Shown here: piece after piece, positions 6,314 through 14,274 of the stretch | How the letters are laid out: the number at the start of each line of letters is the position of its first letter | Position numbering within the stretch: the first letter of the stretch is position 1 | From: JAVBPA01 sp031549925 | Lineage (GTDB): Bacteria; Bacillota; Clostridia; Oscillospirales; CAG-272 | Length of the DNA: 23,143 bases | Assembly: GCA_031549925.1 (NCBI GenBank) | Contig: JAVBPA010000041.1 | Coordinates: 1 to 23,143 of the forward strand | Direction of reading: 5' to 3' | Translations under genes and position numbers: made by a program | The notes under the pieces: model-generated | Told to the model about the DNA's origin: nothing | The model's input: only the letters and a program-made list of their open reading frames with translations | Database searches by the model: none

Positions 6314-8344
6314 ATGCGGATTGCTTTGGTGGGAAATCAAAACTGCGGCAAGACTACTCTTTTTAATCAGCTTACCGGGTCAAACCAGCATACAGGCAAT
6401 TATCCGGGTATTACGGTCGATATAAAAAGCGGTGAAATAAAAGGAAATGATGATATTATTTTAACGGATCTTCCCGGAATGTATTCTTTAAATCCTTATA
6501 CTAACGAAGAAAAAATAACATATAATTATTTGACAAACGAAAAACCGGACGGAATCATAAACATTATAGATTCAACTAATTTAGAGCGGAATTTGTACTT
6601 AACTCTCCAATTAATTGAACTCGGTATTCCATTAATCGCCGCTCTCAATATGACAGATGAATTGAAAGCTGACGGGGGAAGCATTAAAACAAGGGAATTT
6701 GAAACTGAACTTGGAATTTTTGCGATTTCTATAAGCGCGAAAAAAAACGAAGGAACGGACGAACTTGTATCAAAGCTTCTTCAAACGGTGAAAAACAATA
6801 TACATCCTGCCAAAAATAATTTTTATTCAGGCGCCCCTCACCGTTGTGTTCAAAATATTACGCAATTAATTAAGACTGATAAAAAATATATCGGATATAA
6901 AAAAACGAACGAGGTTTTTTCTGCAATAAAAATAATCGAGGGGGATCAGTATTACATAAAAAATCACGGTTTTGACGATGATTTTATAAAAACGGCGAAA
7001 AACTATATCATTGAAATTGAAAAAGAGTACGGAGAAACGGCGGAAGAGCTTATTATCGAGGCAAGATATAAATATATCGAAAAATTTTGTGCCAAAGTTT
7101 ACATTAAACCAAAATTAAACAAAGAGAAAAAAAGAAGCGCGGCGGCTGATAAAATTTTGACCGGAAAATATACCGCTATACCGATTTTTATAATCATAAT
7201 GCTTGCTATGTTTTATTTTACATTCGGTGTTTCCGGTCCTGTATTAAATAATCTATTATCCCTGGTGCTTAATAATATTTCATTGGCTGCTGAAACTTTT
7301 TTAAGCGGAATCGGTGTAAATGAAATTCTGCGGGATCTTCTGCTTAACGGAATATTTTCGGGAATAGGTTCGGTTCTATCTTTTATACCTTACATTGCGG
7401 TTTTATTTATACTTCTTTCATTTCTCGAAGACAGCGGATATATGGCGCGTATTGTGTATATAATGGATAAACCGCTCACTAAGCTAGGATTGTCAGGCAA
7501 AAGCATTGTTCCGTTGCTTATCGGTTTCGGCTGCTCCGTACCCGCTGTTATGGCTGCGAGAACTATTCCCGGAGATCGTGACCGAAAAATGACTGTATTG
7601 CTTATTCCTTTTATGAGCTGCAGTGCGAAGCTTCCGATATATACTTTGTTCACCGTTCTGTTTTTTTCGAAAACCGCACCTGTTGTTATGATATTACTTT
7701 ATGCGGGAAGTATAATTTCCGGAATAATATATTCAAAAATTTTAAAACACACTATAAAATCAAATAATTCCGCTCCTTTTTTAATGGAACTGCCGAATTA
7801 CCGCTTACCTTCATTAAAATCTGTCGCAAAGCTTGTACTGGATAAATTAAAACATTTTATAAACCGCGCATTTACCGTTATATTTTTAGCTTCTTTGATA
7901 ATATGGATTATGAGAACCTTTGATTTTAATTTTAACGTGGTTTCAAATTCGTCCGAAAGTATGCTTTCAGTTCTCGGATCAAAATCCGCAATAATTTTTG
8001 CTCCTTTGGGATTTGGTAACTATATTGCCGTGACAGCTCTGATAAGCGGATTTTTTGCGAAAGAAGCTGTGGTTAGCACTTTTGCTGTTTTAACGGGAAG
8101 TATAGGTGCAGGCGGATATGAAAATTTGTTTTTTGCTTTAAAGGAAATGTTTACTTCCCAAGAAGCAATCAGTTTTTTAACTTTTGTATTGCTTTACACG
8201 CCATGCGTAGCAGCAGTCGCAGCGGTAAAACGGGAAATCGGCTTAAAATGGTCGGTTTTTATGGTTGTTATGCAAATCTGTATAGCATGGACGGCTTCTT
8301 TTATTGTTTATAATTTAGTAAAAATTATATTGTACATTTTTTGA
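6314..8344 (+). CDS. feoB: Ferrous iron transporter FeoB
   Basis: 676 residues, slightly shorter than many FeoB proteins, with a GGAG ribosome binding site 8-9 nt before the ATG. The N-terminal GTPase has G1 GNQNCGKTT (7-15), the switch segment HTGNYPGITV, G3 DLPG, G4 NMTD and an SAKKNEG G5-like motif. It is followed by the helical domain (about 160-265) and the membrane part with the two gate regions: GFGCSVPAVMAARTI with PFMSCSAKLPIY in the middle and FVLLYTPCVAAV near the end. It takes up Fe(II) across the cytoplasmic membrane. No feoA or feoC frame accompanies it, and the next gene lies 235 nt downstream with its own promoter, so it is probably monocistronic. Confidence 0.96.
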   Translation: MRIALVGNQNCGKTTLFNQLTGSNQHTGNYPGITVDIKSGEIKGNDDIILTDLPGMYSLNPYTNEEKITYNYLTNEKPDGIINIIDSTNLERNLYLTLQLIELGIPLIAALNMTDELKADGGSIKTREFETELGIFAISISAKKNEGTDELVSKLLQTVKNNIHPAKNNFYSGAPHRCVQNITQLIKTDKKYIGYKKTNEVFSAIKIIEGDQYYIKNHGFDDDFIKTAKNYIIEIEKEYGETAEELIIEARYKYIEKFCAKVYIKPKLNKEKKRSAAADKILTGKYTAIPIFIIIMLAMFYFTFGVSGPVLNNLLSLVLNNISLAAETFLSGIGVNEILRDLLLNGIFSGIGSVLSFIPYIAVLFILLSFLEDSGYMARIVYIMDKPLTKLGLSGKSIVPLLIGFGCSVPAVMAARTIPGDRDRKMTVLLIPFMSCSAKLPIYTLFTVLFFSKTAPVVMILLYAGSIISGIIYSKILKHTIKSNNSAPFLMELPNYRLPSLKSVAKLVLDKLKHFINRAFTVIFLASLIIWIMRTFDFNFNVVSNSSESMLSVLGSKSAIIFAPLGFGNYIAVTALISGFFAKEAVVSTFAVLTGSIGAGGYENLFFALKEMFTSQEAISFLTFVLLYTPCVAAVAAVKREIGLKWSVFMVVMQICIAWTASFIVYNLVKIILYIF

Positions 8345-8459
8345 AATCCTGATAGTTTAAAGCAAAAACGTTTTTCGAAAATACTTTTTATAAATACTTC
8401 GGAAACAAAATTTTATTAAAATTTTAAAGCATTGTTTTTGTAATGTTTCTCTAAAATTA

Positions 8460-8488
8460 TTGACATTACGCAATAATTGTTATATAAT
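8460..8488 (+). promoter_or_regulatory. Consensus sigma-A promoter for the ohrR-like/radical SAM operon
   Basis: A perfect TTGACA (8460-8465), 17-nt spacer and perfect TATAAT (8483-8488). Such a strong promoter in front of a repressor gene suggests that activity is held down by an operator, and a dyad lies just downstream. Confidence 0.85.
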
Positions 8489-8499
8489 AATTTTGCAAA

Positions 8500-8521
8500 A
8501 TTAAATTTGTAACAATTTAAT
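8500..8521. promoter_or_regulatory. Candidate operator dyad for the OhrR-like repressor
   Basis: A perfect inverted repeat, ATTAAATT (8500-8507) and AATTTAAT (8514-8521) with a 6-nt centre TGTAAC, overlaps the expected transcription start about 12 nt after the -10. A 12-nt direct repeat TTAAATTTGTAA recurs at 8501-8512 and 8528-8539. The AT-rich ATTAAATTTGT/ACAATTTAAT layout resembles OhrR operators as I recall them from Bacillus, suggesting autoregulation. Confidence 0.55.
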
Positions 8522-8579
8522 AAGAACTTAAATTTGTAAAGTTGCAGAAATTATAAATTATAAATTATAATAATAAAAC

Positions 8580-9056
8580 ATGGATAAGTATATGGAACAT
8601 GAAATATTGAAACTTGCAAACCAGCTTTGTTTTCCGATGTATGTTTGTTCAAAAGAAATTGTAAACCTGTATAAGCCTTATCTTGATGAAATAGATTTGA
8701 CTTATACGCAGTATATCACTCTAATGGTATTATGGGAGCATAAAAAGACTACGGTATCAGAACTCGGCGAGTTTTTATATCTGGATTCCGGTACTCTTAC
8801 CCCTTTGCTGAAGAGGCTCGAATCAAAAGGATTTATCCGCCGCGAAAGATCTGCGGAGGACGAACGTCAGGTGAATGTCACAATAACCGAATCCGGCGAA
8901 AGCTTGAAAGAAAAAGCTGCTCAAATACCCGGGAAAATAGGGCAATGCGTTCCGCTTTCGAAAGAAGAAGCGGGTCAGCTTTACGGGTTATTGTATAAAA
9001 TTATTAACAGCATAAAAGCAAACGAAAAAACATCTGAGGATAAATATGCAAAGTAA
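8580..9056 (+). CDS. ohrR: OhrR-like MarR family organic-peroxide-sensing repressor
   Basis: 158 residues. The sequence aligns by eye along its length with Bacillus OhrR: ANQLCFPMY with the reactive Cys17, Tyr31 and Tyr42 at the same spacing as Cys15, Tyr29 and Tyr40 of the Bacillus protein, LTYTQYITLMVLWEH, the winged-helix LYLDSGTLTPLLKRLESKGFI, and RSAEDERQV in the wing. In the one-Cys OhrR family the cysteine is oxidised by organic hydroperoxides and the dimer leaves its operator. The gene follows a perfect promoter with a dyad. The upstream sequence has no Shine-Dalgarno match at either nearby ATG, so the exact start is less certain. It overlaps the radical SAM gene by 11 nt, which suggests coupled translation and a shared stimulus. 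A second cysteine, Cys23, is present. Confidence 0.88.
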   Translation: MDKYMEHEILKLANQLCFPMYVCSKEIVNLYKPYLDEIDLTYTQYITLMVLWEHKKTTVSELGEFLYLDSGTLTPLLKRLESKGFIRRERSAEDERQVNVTITESGESLKEKAAQIPGKIGQCVPLSKEEAGQLYGLLYKIINSIKANEKTSEDKYAK

Positions 9057-10122
9057 ATCATACAGAAATCTTTTTTTCGGGAATATTGATTTTTCAATTA
9101 AGAGCGCACTCGGATTTTTAAAAGATTATCCGGCTTCGTTCTCATCCTTTTTACGCATAGCGGAAAGAGTTAGAAGCTCTGAAAAAATAAGAGAAAAATA
9201 TTTGGGGGAAAACCTCGAAATCCCTCCGCTGATGATAGTAAGTACAACGGAGGTTTGTAATTTGAAATGCGCGGGTTGTTACGCTTGTGAAAAGAAAAAA
9301 GAAAGTGAAAAGCTCGGAGATAACCGTATAAACGAAGTATTGAACGAAGCTTCCGATATAGGGGTAAATATTGTCATGCTGGCGGGCGGAGAACCGCTTA
9401 TGGAACCGCAATGGCTTTATAAACTCGGAGAACATCCGGAATTTTTAGGTATATTGTTCACAAACGGAACTTTGCTTACGGAAAAGTATATAAAATATTT
9501 TGATGCCCACCGTCATATTATTCCGGTTATAAGTGTTGAGGGAAACGAAACTCAAACGGATAACAGGAGAGGAGCGGGTATTTACGCTAAAATAACCGCC
9601 GCTATCGAAAGATTAAAAAACGAAAGAATCCCCTGCGGAATATCAGTAACTGTCACAAGCGAAAATTTCGGAACTGTTACAAATTCTGATTTTATAGATA
9701 AATATATATCGATGGGAGTAAAGCTTTTTATTTTTACCGAATATGTTCCCGTGGAAAAAGGTAGCGAACCGCTCGTTTTATCGGCGGAAAATAAACGAAA
9801 GCTCACTTTGGTTTGCGAAGAGAATAATAAAAATTATCCCGCATGGTTTGTTCCCTTTCCCGGAAACGAAGAAAATTACGGAGGATGTTTGGCGGCAGGC
9901 AGAGGGTTTATACATATCAGTTCATCCGGAAAAGTTGAACCATGCCCGTTCGCGCCTTTTTCCGATACTTCTCTTAAAGATAAGAGTTTGGTACAAGCGC
10001 TTTCTTCCCCTCTCCTCCGCATGGTAAGAGAAAATCATCATTTGCTCAAAGAAAGCGATGGAGGCTGCGCTTTGTGGCACAACAAGGAATTACTTTCTTC
10101 TATGATTTCCGAAAAACAATAA
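9046..10122 (+). CDS. Radical SAM protein with SPASM-like C-terminal region
   Basis: 358 residues. The start ATG lies inside the end of the repressor gene (11-nt overlap), with GAGGA 5 nt upstream as ribosome binding site. The radical SAM CxxxCxxC motif is CNLKCAGC (Cys71, Cys75, Cys78), followed by another cysteine at 81, and GGEP lies at 114-117. The C-terminal part has Cys281 in GGCLAAGRG, Cys300 in KVEPCPF and Cys341 in GGCAL, a spacing like SPASM-type auxiliary-cluster regions, though with few cysteines. It should cleave S-adenosylmethionine with a 4Fe-4S cluster; the substrate is unknown. No small precursor peptide gene is visible beside it. Membership in an operon with the OhrR-like gene implies redox-responsive expression. 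Confidence 0.87.
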   Translation: MQSKSYRNLFFGNIDFSIKSALGFLKDYPASFSSFLRIAERVRSSEKIREKYLGENLEIPPLMIVSTTEVCNLKCAGCYACEKKKESEKLGDNRINEVLNEASDIGVNIVMLAGGEPLMEPQWLYKLGEHPEFLGILFTNGTLLTEKYIKYFDAHRHIIPVISVEGNETQTDNRRGAGIYAKITAAIERLKNERIPCGISVTVTSENFGTVTNSDFIDKYISMGVKLFIFTEYVPVEKGSEPLVLSAENKRKLTLVCEENNKNYPAWFVPFPGNEENYGGCLAAGRGFIHISSSGKVEPCPFAPFSDTSLKDKSLVQALSSPLLRMVRENHHLLKESDGGCALWHNKELLSSMISEKQ

Positions 10123-10126
10123 AAAT

Positions 10127-10248
10127 AATGACTTACGCTTGCTTTGATACAAATTTAACGGATTCAAACGAACTGGACAGAAATAAATACTAAAATATAA
10201 TTTTAAAATCTGTTTATCGGTATAATCCATTTTTCGGCGTAAGTCATT
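10127..10248. repeat. 122-nt element bounded by perfect 12-bp inverted repeats
   Basis: AATGACTTACGC (10127-10138) recurs as its exact reverse complement at 10237-10248. Inside, GGATT/AATCC and ACAGA/TCTGT could extend pairing. It lies between the convergent radical SAM and murC genes, so it may be a long bidirectional terminator; there is no T-tract typical of a simple terminator. A small non-autonomous element is the alternative. Confidence 0.6.
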
Positions 10249-10289
10249 TTATTATTTATTTGAATTGGTTTTGAGGATAGATTATTACT

Positions 10290-11717
10290 TTAAAGAACTG
10301 ACATTCCTTCTTGTTCGAGCAGAGGGAAAAGTTTGGTTATATCTCCCGCGCCCATTATAACAAAAATGTTTCCCTCGGAGGCTGTTTCTTTTATTTCACG
10401 GGCTATTTCCGTAAAATCTGATATATACTCGGAATTTTCCGTGGCTTTTGCAAGGGAAGCGGAAGTTATTCCGGATTTGCCTGTGTCACATTCCAGATTT
10501 TCATAGATATCGGCAAAAATTATATGATCGGCTTCGCTGAAGCTTTGTATAAATTCATCGAAAAATTCATTTGTCCTCGATATAGAATGCGGTTGAAAAA
10601 CAGCGGTGATTTTTCCGCCGAGTCTTTTTGCGGCTGACAATGTGGCTTTAATTTCAGTTGGATGATGTGCATAATCGCTTATAATACGCGCTCCTTTTAA
10701 AAATCCCTTAGTTTCAAACCGTCGGCTAATTCCGCAAAAGCTTTCAAGACCTGTTTTAATCGCTTCCTGAGAAATTCCGTTTTCGGCTGCCGCTGCTGCC
10801 GCTGCAAGCGCATTCTTTATATTATGCCTGCCGGCAAAAGGAAGCTTTATATTTTTTATCTTTTCCGTCCAAATATCACCGCATGATATGTCAAAGCAAA
10901 CGAAGTTTTCTCCGTAGTTAATATTTTCCGCAAGATATAGATTTGAATCGGGTATTTTATCATAGTTTTCATCCGATAGAGCAAACCCCGCAATATTTTT
11001 TGTGTATCCTCCGAATGCCGCAGCCGTATTGGGATCGCTAAAATTTACTATCGCTTTATTTGACAGAGATATATAGTTTTTATATGAATTGATGTATTGT
11101 TCCAAACTTTTGAAATAATCCATATGATCAAGCTCAATATTTGTAACCACCGCGGTTGTCGGATAAAAAGAAAGGAAAGAATCGGTATATTCGCAGGCTT
11201 CAAAAATAATACAGTTTTGTTTTCCGATATGATAAGCGGAATTGTAATTTTTCATTTCCGCTCCGCATAAAACAGTAGCGTCATTGTTTGCTGCTTTGTA
11301 TATAGCGGAAATCATCGCGGTTGTTGTACTTTTTCCGTGAGTTCCGGATATTCCGATACGCGTGTTGTATCCGAGCATTAACTGACCCAAAAACTCCGCA
11401 CGTGTCATACATTTAAAACCGCGTGAACGGGCTTCCGAAAGCTCGGGATTATCGTTTGCTATAGCGGCTGTGTATACAATCACCATGTCCTTTGGAGTTC
11501 GGTTCGGATTTATATTTTCTTTTTTGTGACCTATATAAATTTTTATTCCCAAGTCCTCAAGGCTTTTTATTAAAGCGGAATAAGTTCTGTCACTTCCGGA
11601 GATGCTGTACCCGAAGTTTTTTGAAATGGCTGCGATAGATGACATTGATATGCCGCCTATACCAATATAATGTATATCTGACAAGTTGGGTACGGACTTT
11701 ATAATATTGTTATCCAT
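10290..11717 (-). CDS. murC: UDP-N-acetylmuramate--L-alanine ligase
   Basis: 475 residues, normal for MurC. The N-terminal nucleotide-sugar fold shows HYIGIGGISMSSIA (16-29), the ATP-binding loop is GTHGKSTTT (125-133), and the central domain has FEACEYTDSFL and NIELDHMDYF, followed by FAGRHNIKNALAA and the C-terminal ISDYAHHPTEIKATL and VFQPHSISRT. The enzyme adds L-alanine to UDP-MurNAc in the cytoplasm, the first amino-acid step of peptidoglycan synthesis. A GGAG lies about 15 nt before the ATG, further than usual. The gene stands alone, divergent from spoVG, without the ftsW-murG neighbours seen in many division clusters. Confidence 0.97.
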   Translation of the reverse strand: MDNNIIKSVPNLSDIHYIGIGGISMSSIAAISKNFGYSISGSDRTYSALIKSLEDLGIKIYIGHKKENINPNRTPKDMVIVYTAAIANDNPELSEARSRGFKCMTRAEFLGQLMLGYNTRIGISGTHGKSTTTAMISAIYKAANNDATVLCGAEMKNYNSAYHIGKQNCIIFEACEYTDSFLSFYPTTAVVTNIELDHMDYFKSLEQYINSYKNYISLSNKAIVNFSDPNTAAAFGGYTKNIAGFALSDENYDKIPDSNLYLAENINYGENFVCFDISCGDIWTEKIKNIKLPFAGRHNIKNALAAAAAAAENGISQEAIKTGLESFCGISRRFETKGFLKGARIISDYAHHPTEIKATLSAAKRLGGKITAVFQPHSISRTNEFFDEFIQSFSEADHIIFADIYENLECDTGKSGITSASLAKATENSEYISDFTEIAREIKETASEGNIFVIMGAGDITKLFPLLEQEGMSVL

Positions 11718-11776
11718 TGTAAAATTACGGTTCTCCGATCTATATATTACAAATAATGCACAAAAAATAATAAGAA

Positions 11777-11802
11777 AAATTATTGTACATATACAATAAT
11801 TT
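11777..11802. promoter_or_regulatory. Perfect 11-bp dyad at the murC promoter
   Basis: AAATTATTGTA (11777-11787) and TACAATAATTT (11792-11802) flank CATA. On the minus strand the left arm supplies TACAAT (11787-11782), which with TTGTTC (11809-11804) at 16-nt spacing forms a candidate murC promoter. A regulator binding the dyad would block it. The regulator is unknown. Confidence 0.5.
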
Positions 11803-11810
11803 GGAACAAT

Positions 11811-11835
11811 ATCGTCGATTTGCGGCGATTTTTTT
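11811..11835 (+). terminator. Terminator-like hairpin upstream of spoVG
   Basis: ATCGTCG (11811-11817) pairs with CGGCGAT (11823-11829), with one G-T pair, a 5-nt loop and seven T residues. It reads in the direction of spoVG although no rightward gene precedes it, so it may be a leader attenuator or the end of a short unannotated transcript. Confidence 0.5.
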
Positions 11836-11972
11836 AATATGTCTACACATAGTCTACAACTAGTTTAAAAAAAGATTTCCTTTAATATTTATATCGGACA
11901 CAAATATTTTGTACAATATAGGGGAGATAAAAGACCTTTTATTTTATACTATGCAAACAGGAGGTAACCCCA

Positions 11973-12293
11973 ATGACTGTCACCGATATAAAGGTGAGGA
12001 AAATTTTTAGTGACGAAAGTCCGATGAAGGCTATTGTATCGGTAACATTTGACGACCAGCTTGCAGTTCATGACGTAAAAGTCATATATGCGAGGGAAAA
12101 ATACTTTATTGTAATGCCGAGTCGCAAAAATCCGGATAATACATATCGTGATATAGTGCATCCTATTAACGCGGAATTTAGGAGCATTCTCGAAACTGCT
12201 ATTATCAATGCTTATAATAATGAATTAGAAATGTTATCGCAGGACGGGACTGAAGTATATCAAACTGACAACTTGTATGATGACAATAAATAA
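11973..12293 (+). CDS. spoVG: Septation regulator SpoVG
   Basis: 106 residues, typical for SpoVG, with a strong AGGAGGT ribosome binding site 7 nt before the ATG. The family pattern is clear: TDIKVRKI at the N-terminus, MKAIVSVTFDDQLAVHDVKVI, the FIVMPSRK segment and YRDIVHPIN, followed by a less conserved acidic tail. SpoVG is a small nucleic-acid-binding protein that influences sporulation, capsule and virulence genes in various Firmicutes; its presence does not by itself prove that the organism sporulates. A TACAAT at 11912-11917 is a possible -10, but the -35 is weak. A clean terminator follows the gene. Confidence 0.96.
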   Translation: MTVTDIKVRKIFSDESPMKAIVSVTFDDQLAVHDVKVIYAREKYFIVMPSRKNPDNTYRDIVHPINAEFRSILETAIINAYNNELEMLSQDGTEVYQTDNLYDDNK

Positions 12294-12318
12294 ATAATAT
12301 AGATTATACCTCAAAATT

Positions 12319-12350
12319 AAGAACGGACGATTGAAATCCGTTCTTTTTTT
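12319..12350 (+). terminator. Rho-independent terminator after spoVG
   Basis: AAGAACGGA (12319-12327) pairs perfectly with TCCGTTCTT (12337-12345) around a 9-nt loop, followed by a run of T to 12350. It lies between the convergent spoVG and the DUF1385 gene. Confidence 0.9.
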
Positions 12351-12366
12351 ATGTTTTTAAATTTTA

Positions 12367-13422
12367 TCAGAATGTTTTTACAGTGGAATCAATGTTATTA
12401 TTAGGAATAGAAGCGGAATTATCCGCGATGTTTTGCGTTTCAGGCACACTCTCTGAAGTTTCTTCCGGAAAAACGTCCGGCAAAGCTTTTTTCAATGAGG
12501 TAATTGCTACTTCTATTTGTTTTAAATCCGGTTCTCGGGTGGTTATACGCTGCATCCAAAGTCCGGGAGCGGATAAAATCCTGACAATTATGTTATCATG
12601 CTTTCCGGCAAACATAATAAATTCATATCCGATACCTACTATTATTGGCAGCAATAATACTTTTGTAATCATACGCAAAAACATATTGTCCCATGTAATA
12701 AAAGGCAGCGAAAATATTAAAATACTGATAAGCAGCATAACAAACATAAAGCTTGTTCCGCATCTCGGATGAAAACGTGTATACTTTTTTACGTTTTCGG
12801 GGGTTAATTCTTCTCCTGATTCATAACAAAAAATCGATTTATGTTCGGCTCCGTGATATTCAAATGTGCGCTTGATTTCACGCATGAATGAAACGCCCCA
12901 CAGATACAGAACGAATATTCCGATTTTAATTAAACCTTCTACTAAATTTTTAAACCATCCTATTCCCCCGACTGCGCTGTCGAGAGATTTTGTTATTAGT
13001 ATAGGCAAAAAGAAAAACAATCCGAAACCGAGACCGACTCCGAGGATAGTGGATACTACCATTATTACATCCATTATACTTTTGCCGAATTTTACTCTGA
13101 GCCATTTTTCAAATTTTGATTCTTCTTCTTCCTCAAGTCCCAGTGCTTCAGCCGATATCATCAGGGTTTTATAACTCAGAATCATCATTTCAACAAAATT
13201 AATGATTCCTCTCAATATCGGTATATTTAAAATTTTATGTTTTTTTCTGACGGATGTATGTTTGTTGACGGTAGTTTTTATAGAACCGTCTTCCATACGA
13301 ACGGAAACCGCGAAATTTTCGCGTCCTTTCATCATGACACCCTCAATAACCGCTTGACCCCCTACAGTTCCGAGCCTGCTGCAGGAAGCTTCTTTTTTTT
13401 CTTTATTTGATTTATCTTTCAT
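12367..13422 (-). CDS. yqhQ: DUF1385 family membrane protein (YqhQ-like)
   Basis: 351 residues. The conserved blocks of DUF1385 are present: GGQAVIEGVMMKG (21-33), ILNIPILRGI (64-73), the FEYHGAEHKSI motif (187-197) and RFHPRCGTSF (216-225), then FAGKHDN and GLWMQRITTREPDLKQIEVAI. Several hydrophobic segments (about 117-143, 164-178, 226-243 and 252-270) indicate a polytopic membrane protein. The biochemical role is not established; the conserved His, Glu and Cys residues suggest metal binding, which is inference. The last 35 residues form an unconserved Ser/Asn/Thr-rich tail. The GGGAG ribosome binding site is about 14 nt from the ATG, rather far. In many Firmicutes yqhQ-like genes sit near prmC and prfA; neither is here. 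Confidence 0.93.
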   Translation of the reverse strand: MKDKSNKEKKEASCSRLGTVGGQAVIEGVMMKGRENFAVSVRMEDGSIKTTVNKHTSVRKKHKILNIPILRGIINFVEMMILSYKTLMISAEALGLEEEEESKFEKWLRVKFGKSIMDVIMVVSTILGVGLGFGLFFFLPILITKSLDSAVGGIGWFKNLVEGLIKIGIFVLYLWGVSFMREIKRTFEYHGAEHKSIFCYESGEELTPENVKKYTRFHPRCGTSFMFVMLLISILIFSLPFITWDNMFLRMITKVLLLPIIVGIGYEFIMFAGKHDNIIVRILSAPGLWMQRITTREPDLKQIEVAITSLKKALPDVFPEETSESVPETQNIADNSASIPNNNIDSTVKTF

Positions 13423-13493
13423 TATTAATGTTAATTCTCCCGCCCATAAATATATTATATATTTGGTTTTATATATAGTTCCTATACAGAGTG

Positions 13494-13502
13494 ATTATAT
13501 CA
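13494..13502 (-). promoter_or_regulatory. Extended -10 promoter candidate for the DUF1385 gene
   Basis: On the minus strand TGATATAAT forms an extended -10 about 70 nt before the ATG; no good -35 accompanies it. The rest of the 13423-13648 gap is very AT-rich and holds no gene that I can support. Confidence 0.4.
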
Positions 13503-13648
13503 TACTTAACTTTTTAATTATATAATATATTGTTAACTATTTTATTTGGTTATAATAACAAATTATTATATACAATAACTTTGATAAAATGTATACTTTC
13601 ATAAAATTTCAAAAAATATTTTTATTTAATATTTTTATTAAAATGGTA

Positions 13649-13677
13649 TTGATTTTTTTATTTCAATGTGTTATAAT
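13649..13677 (+). promoter_or_regulatory. Sigma-A promoter for the VPQTG surface protein
   Basis: TTGATT (13649-13654), a 17-nt spacer, and perfect TATAAT (13672-13677), leaving a leader of roughly 95 nt before the chosen start at 13781. Confidence 0.65.
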
Positions 13678-13780
13678 TATTCAACATTCAGATTGTTTAT
13701 TTACATAGTATGTATATTATGGTATTGATATGTTTATAAAAATAAAAAAATCAAAAACCAAGGGAAGGGAATTAATAGAT

Positions 13781-14137
13781 ATGAAAAGAGTTTTTTTGGT
13801 AATCGCAGGTTTGCTTTTGTTATTGACATTAAATTTTTCTGTATTTGCGGCTGATTACGGAGAAACTGTACCAAATACGACTTACACACGTGAAGAAGTA
13901 GTTGAGCTGTACGGCGAAGATGTTATGGAATTGGTAGAAGAAGGACAGCTTGTATTCCACGAAGATGGTTTACTTTATGACTTGTTCGGTAATTTGGTTC
14001 CGCTTGGAGGCCGTTCGGCAGGTTGGGTTCCGCAGACAGGTGTTGAAAATTATATCCCTGTACTTTGCGTTACCGCATGTGTTTTATCCGCAGGTCTTGT
14101 TATAGTTTTAAATCAAAAGAAAAAAGCTATAAACTAA
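13781..14137 (+). CDS. Small sortase-type cell-wall-anchored protein (VPQTG)
   Basis: 118 residues from the ATG at 13781, which has the purine-rich AAGGGAAGGGA upstream; an in-frame ATG at 13730 lacks a ribosome binding site and would put charged residues before the signal peptide. Residues 1-23 are a signal peptide ending in VFA. The mature part is short and acidic (TREEVVELYGEDVMELVEEGQLVFHEDGL region). The C-terminus has VPQTG (83-87), a hydrophobic stretch of about 20 residues and a KKK tail, the layout of a sortase sorting signal of the LPxTG type. It would be covalently attached to peptidoglycan if a compatible sortase exists; none is in the window. It has its own promoter and terminator. 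The function is unknown and the family is not recognised. Confidence 0.75.
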   Translation: MKRVFLVIAGLLLLLTLNFSVFAADYGETVPNTTYTREEVVELYGEDVMELVEEGQLVFHEDGLLYDLFGNLVPLGGRSAGWVPQTGVENYIPVLCVTACVLSAGLVIVLNQKKKAIN

Positions 14138-14157
14138 ATTTTAAAAATTAAAAAAGT

Positions 14158-14195
14158 AAAATACATCCGGATTTTAATGTTCGGATGTATTTTTT
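14158..14195 (+). terminator. Rho-independent terminator after the VPQTG protein gene
   Basis: AAAATACATCCG (14158-14169) pairs perfectly with CGGATGTATTTT (14182-14193) around a 12-nt loop, running into a T-tract. Confidence 0.9.
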
Positions 14196-14245
14196 ATGAT
14201 AATTACAAATTTAAAATTTTTATAAAAAGTTTTACATATTAATAC

Positions 14246-14274
14246 TTTACAATACGAAAAAAATATATTAGAAT
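14246..14274 (+). promoter_or_regulatory. Candidate promoter for the TrpR-like regulator operon
   Basis: TTTACA (14246-14251), 17-nt spacer, TAGAAT (14269-14274), about 170 nt before the start at 14446. The rest of the 14196-14445 gap shows no other supported feature. Confidence 0.4.
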
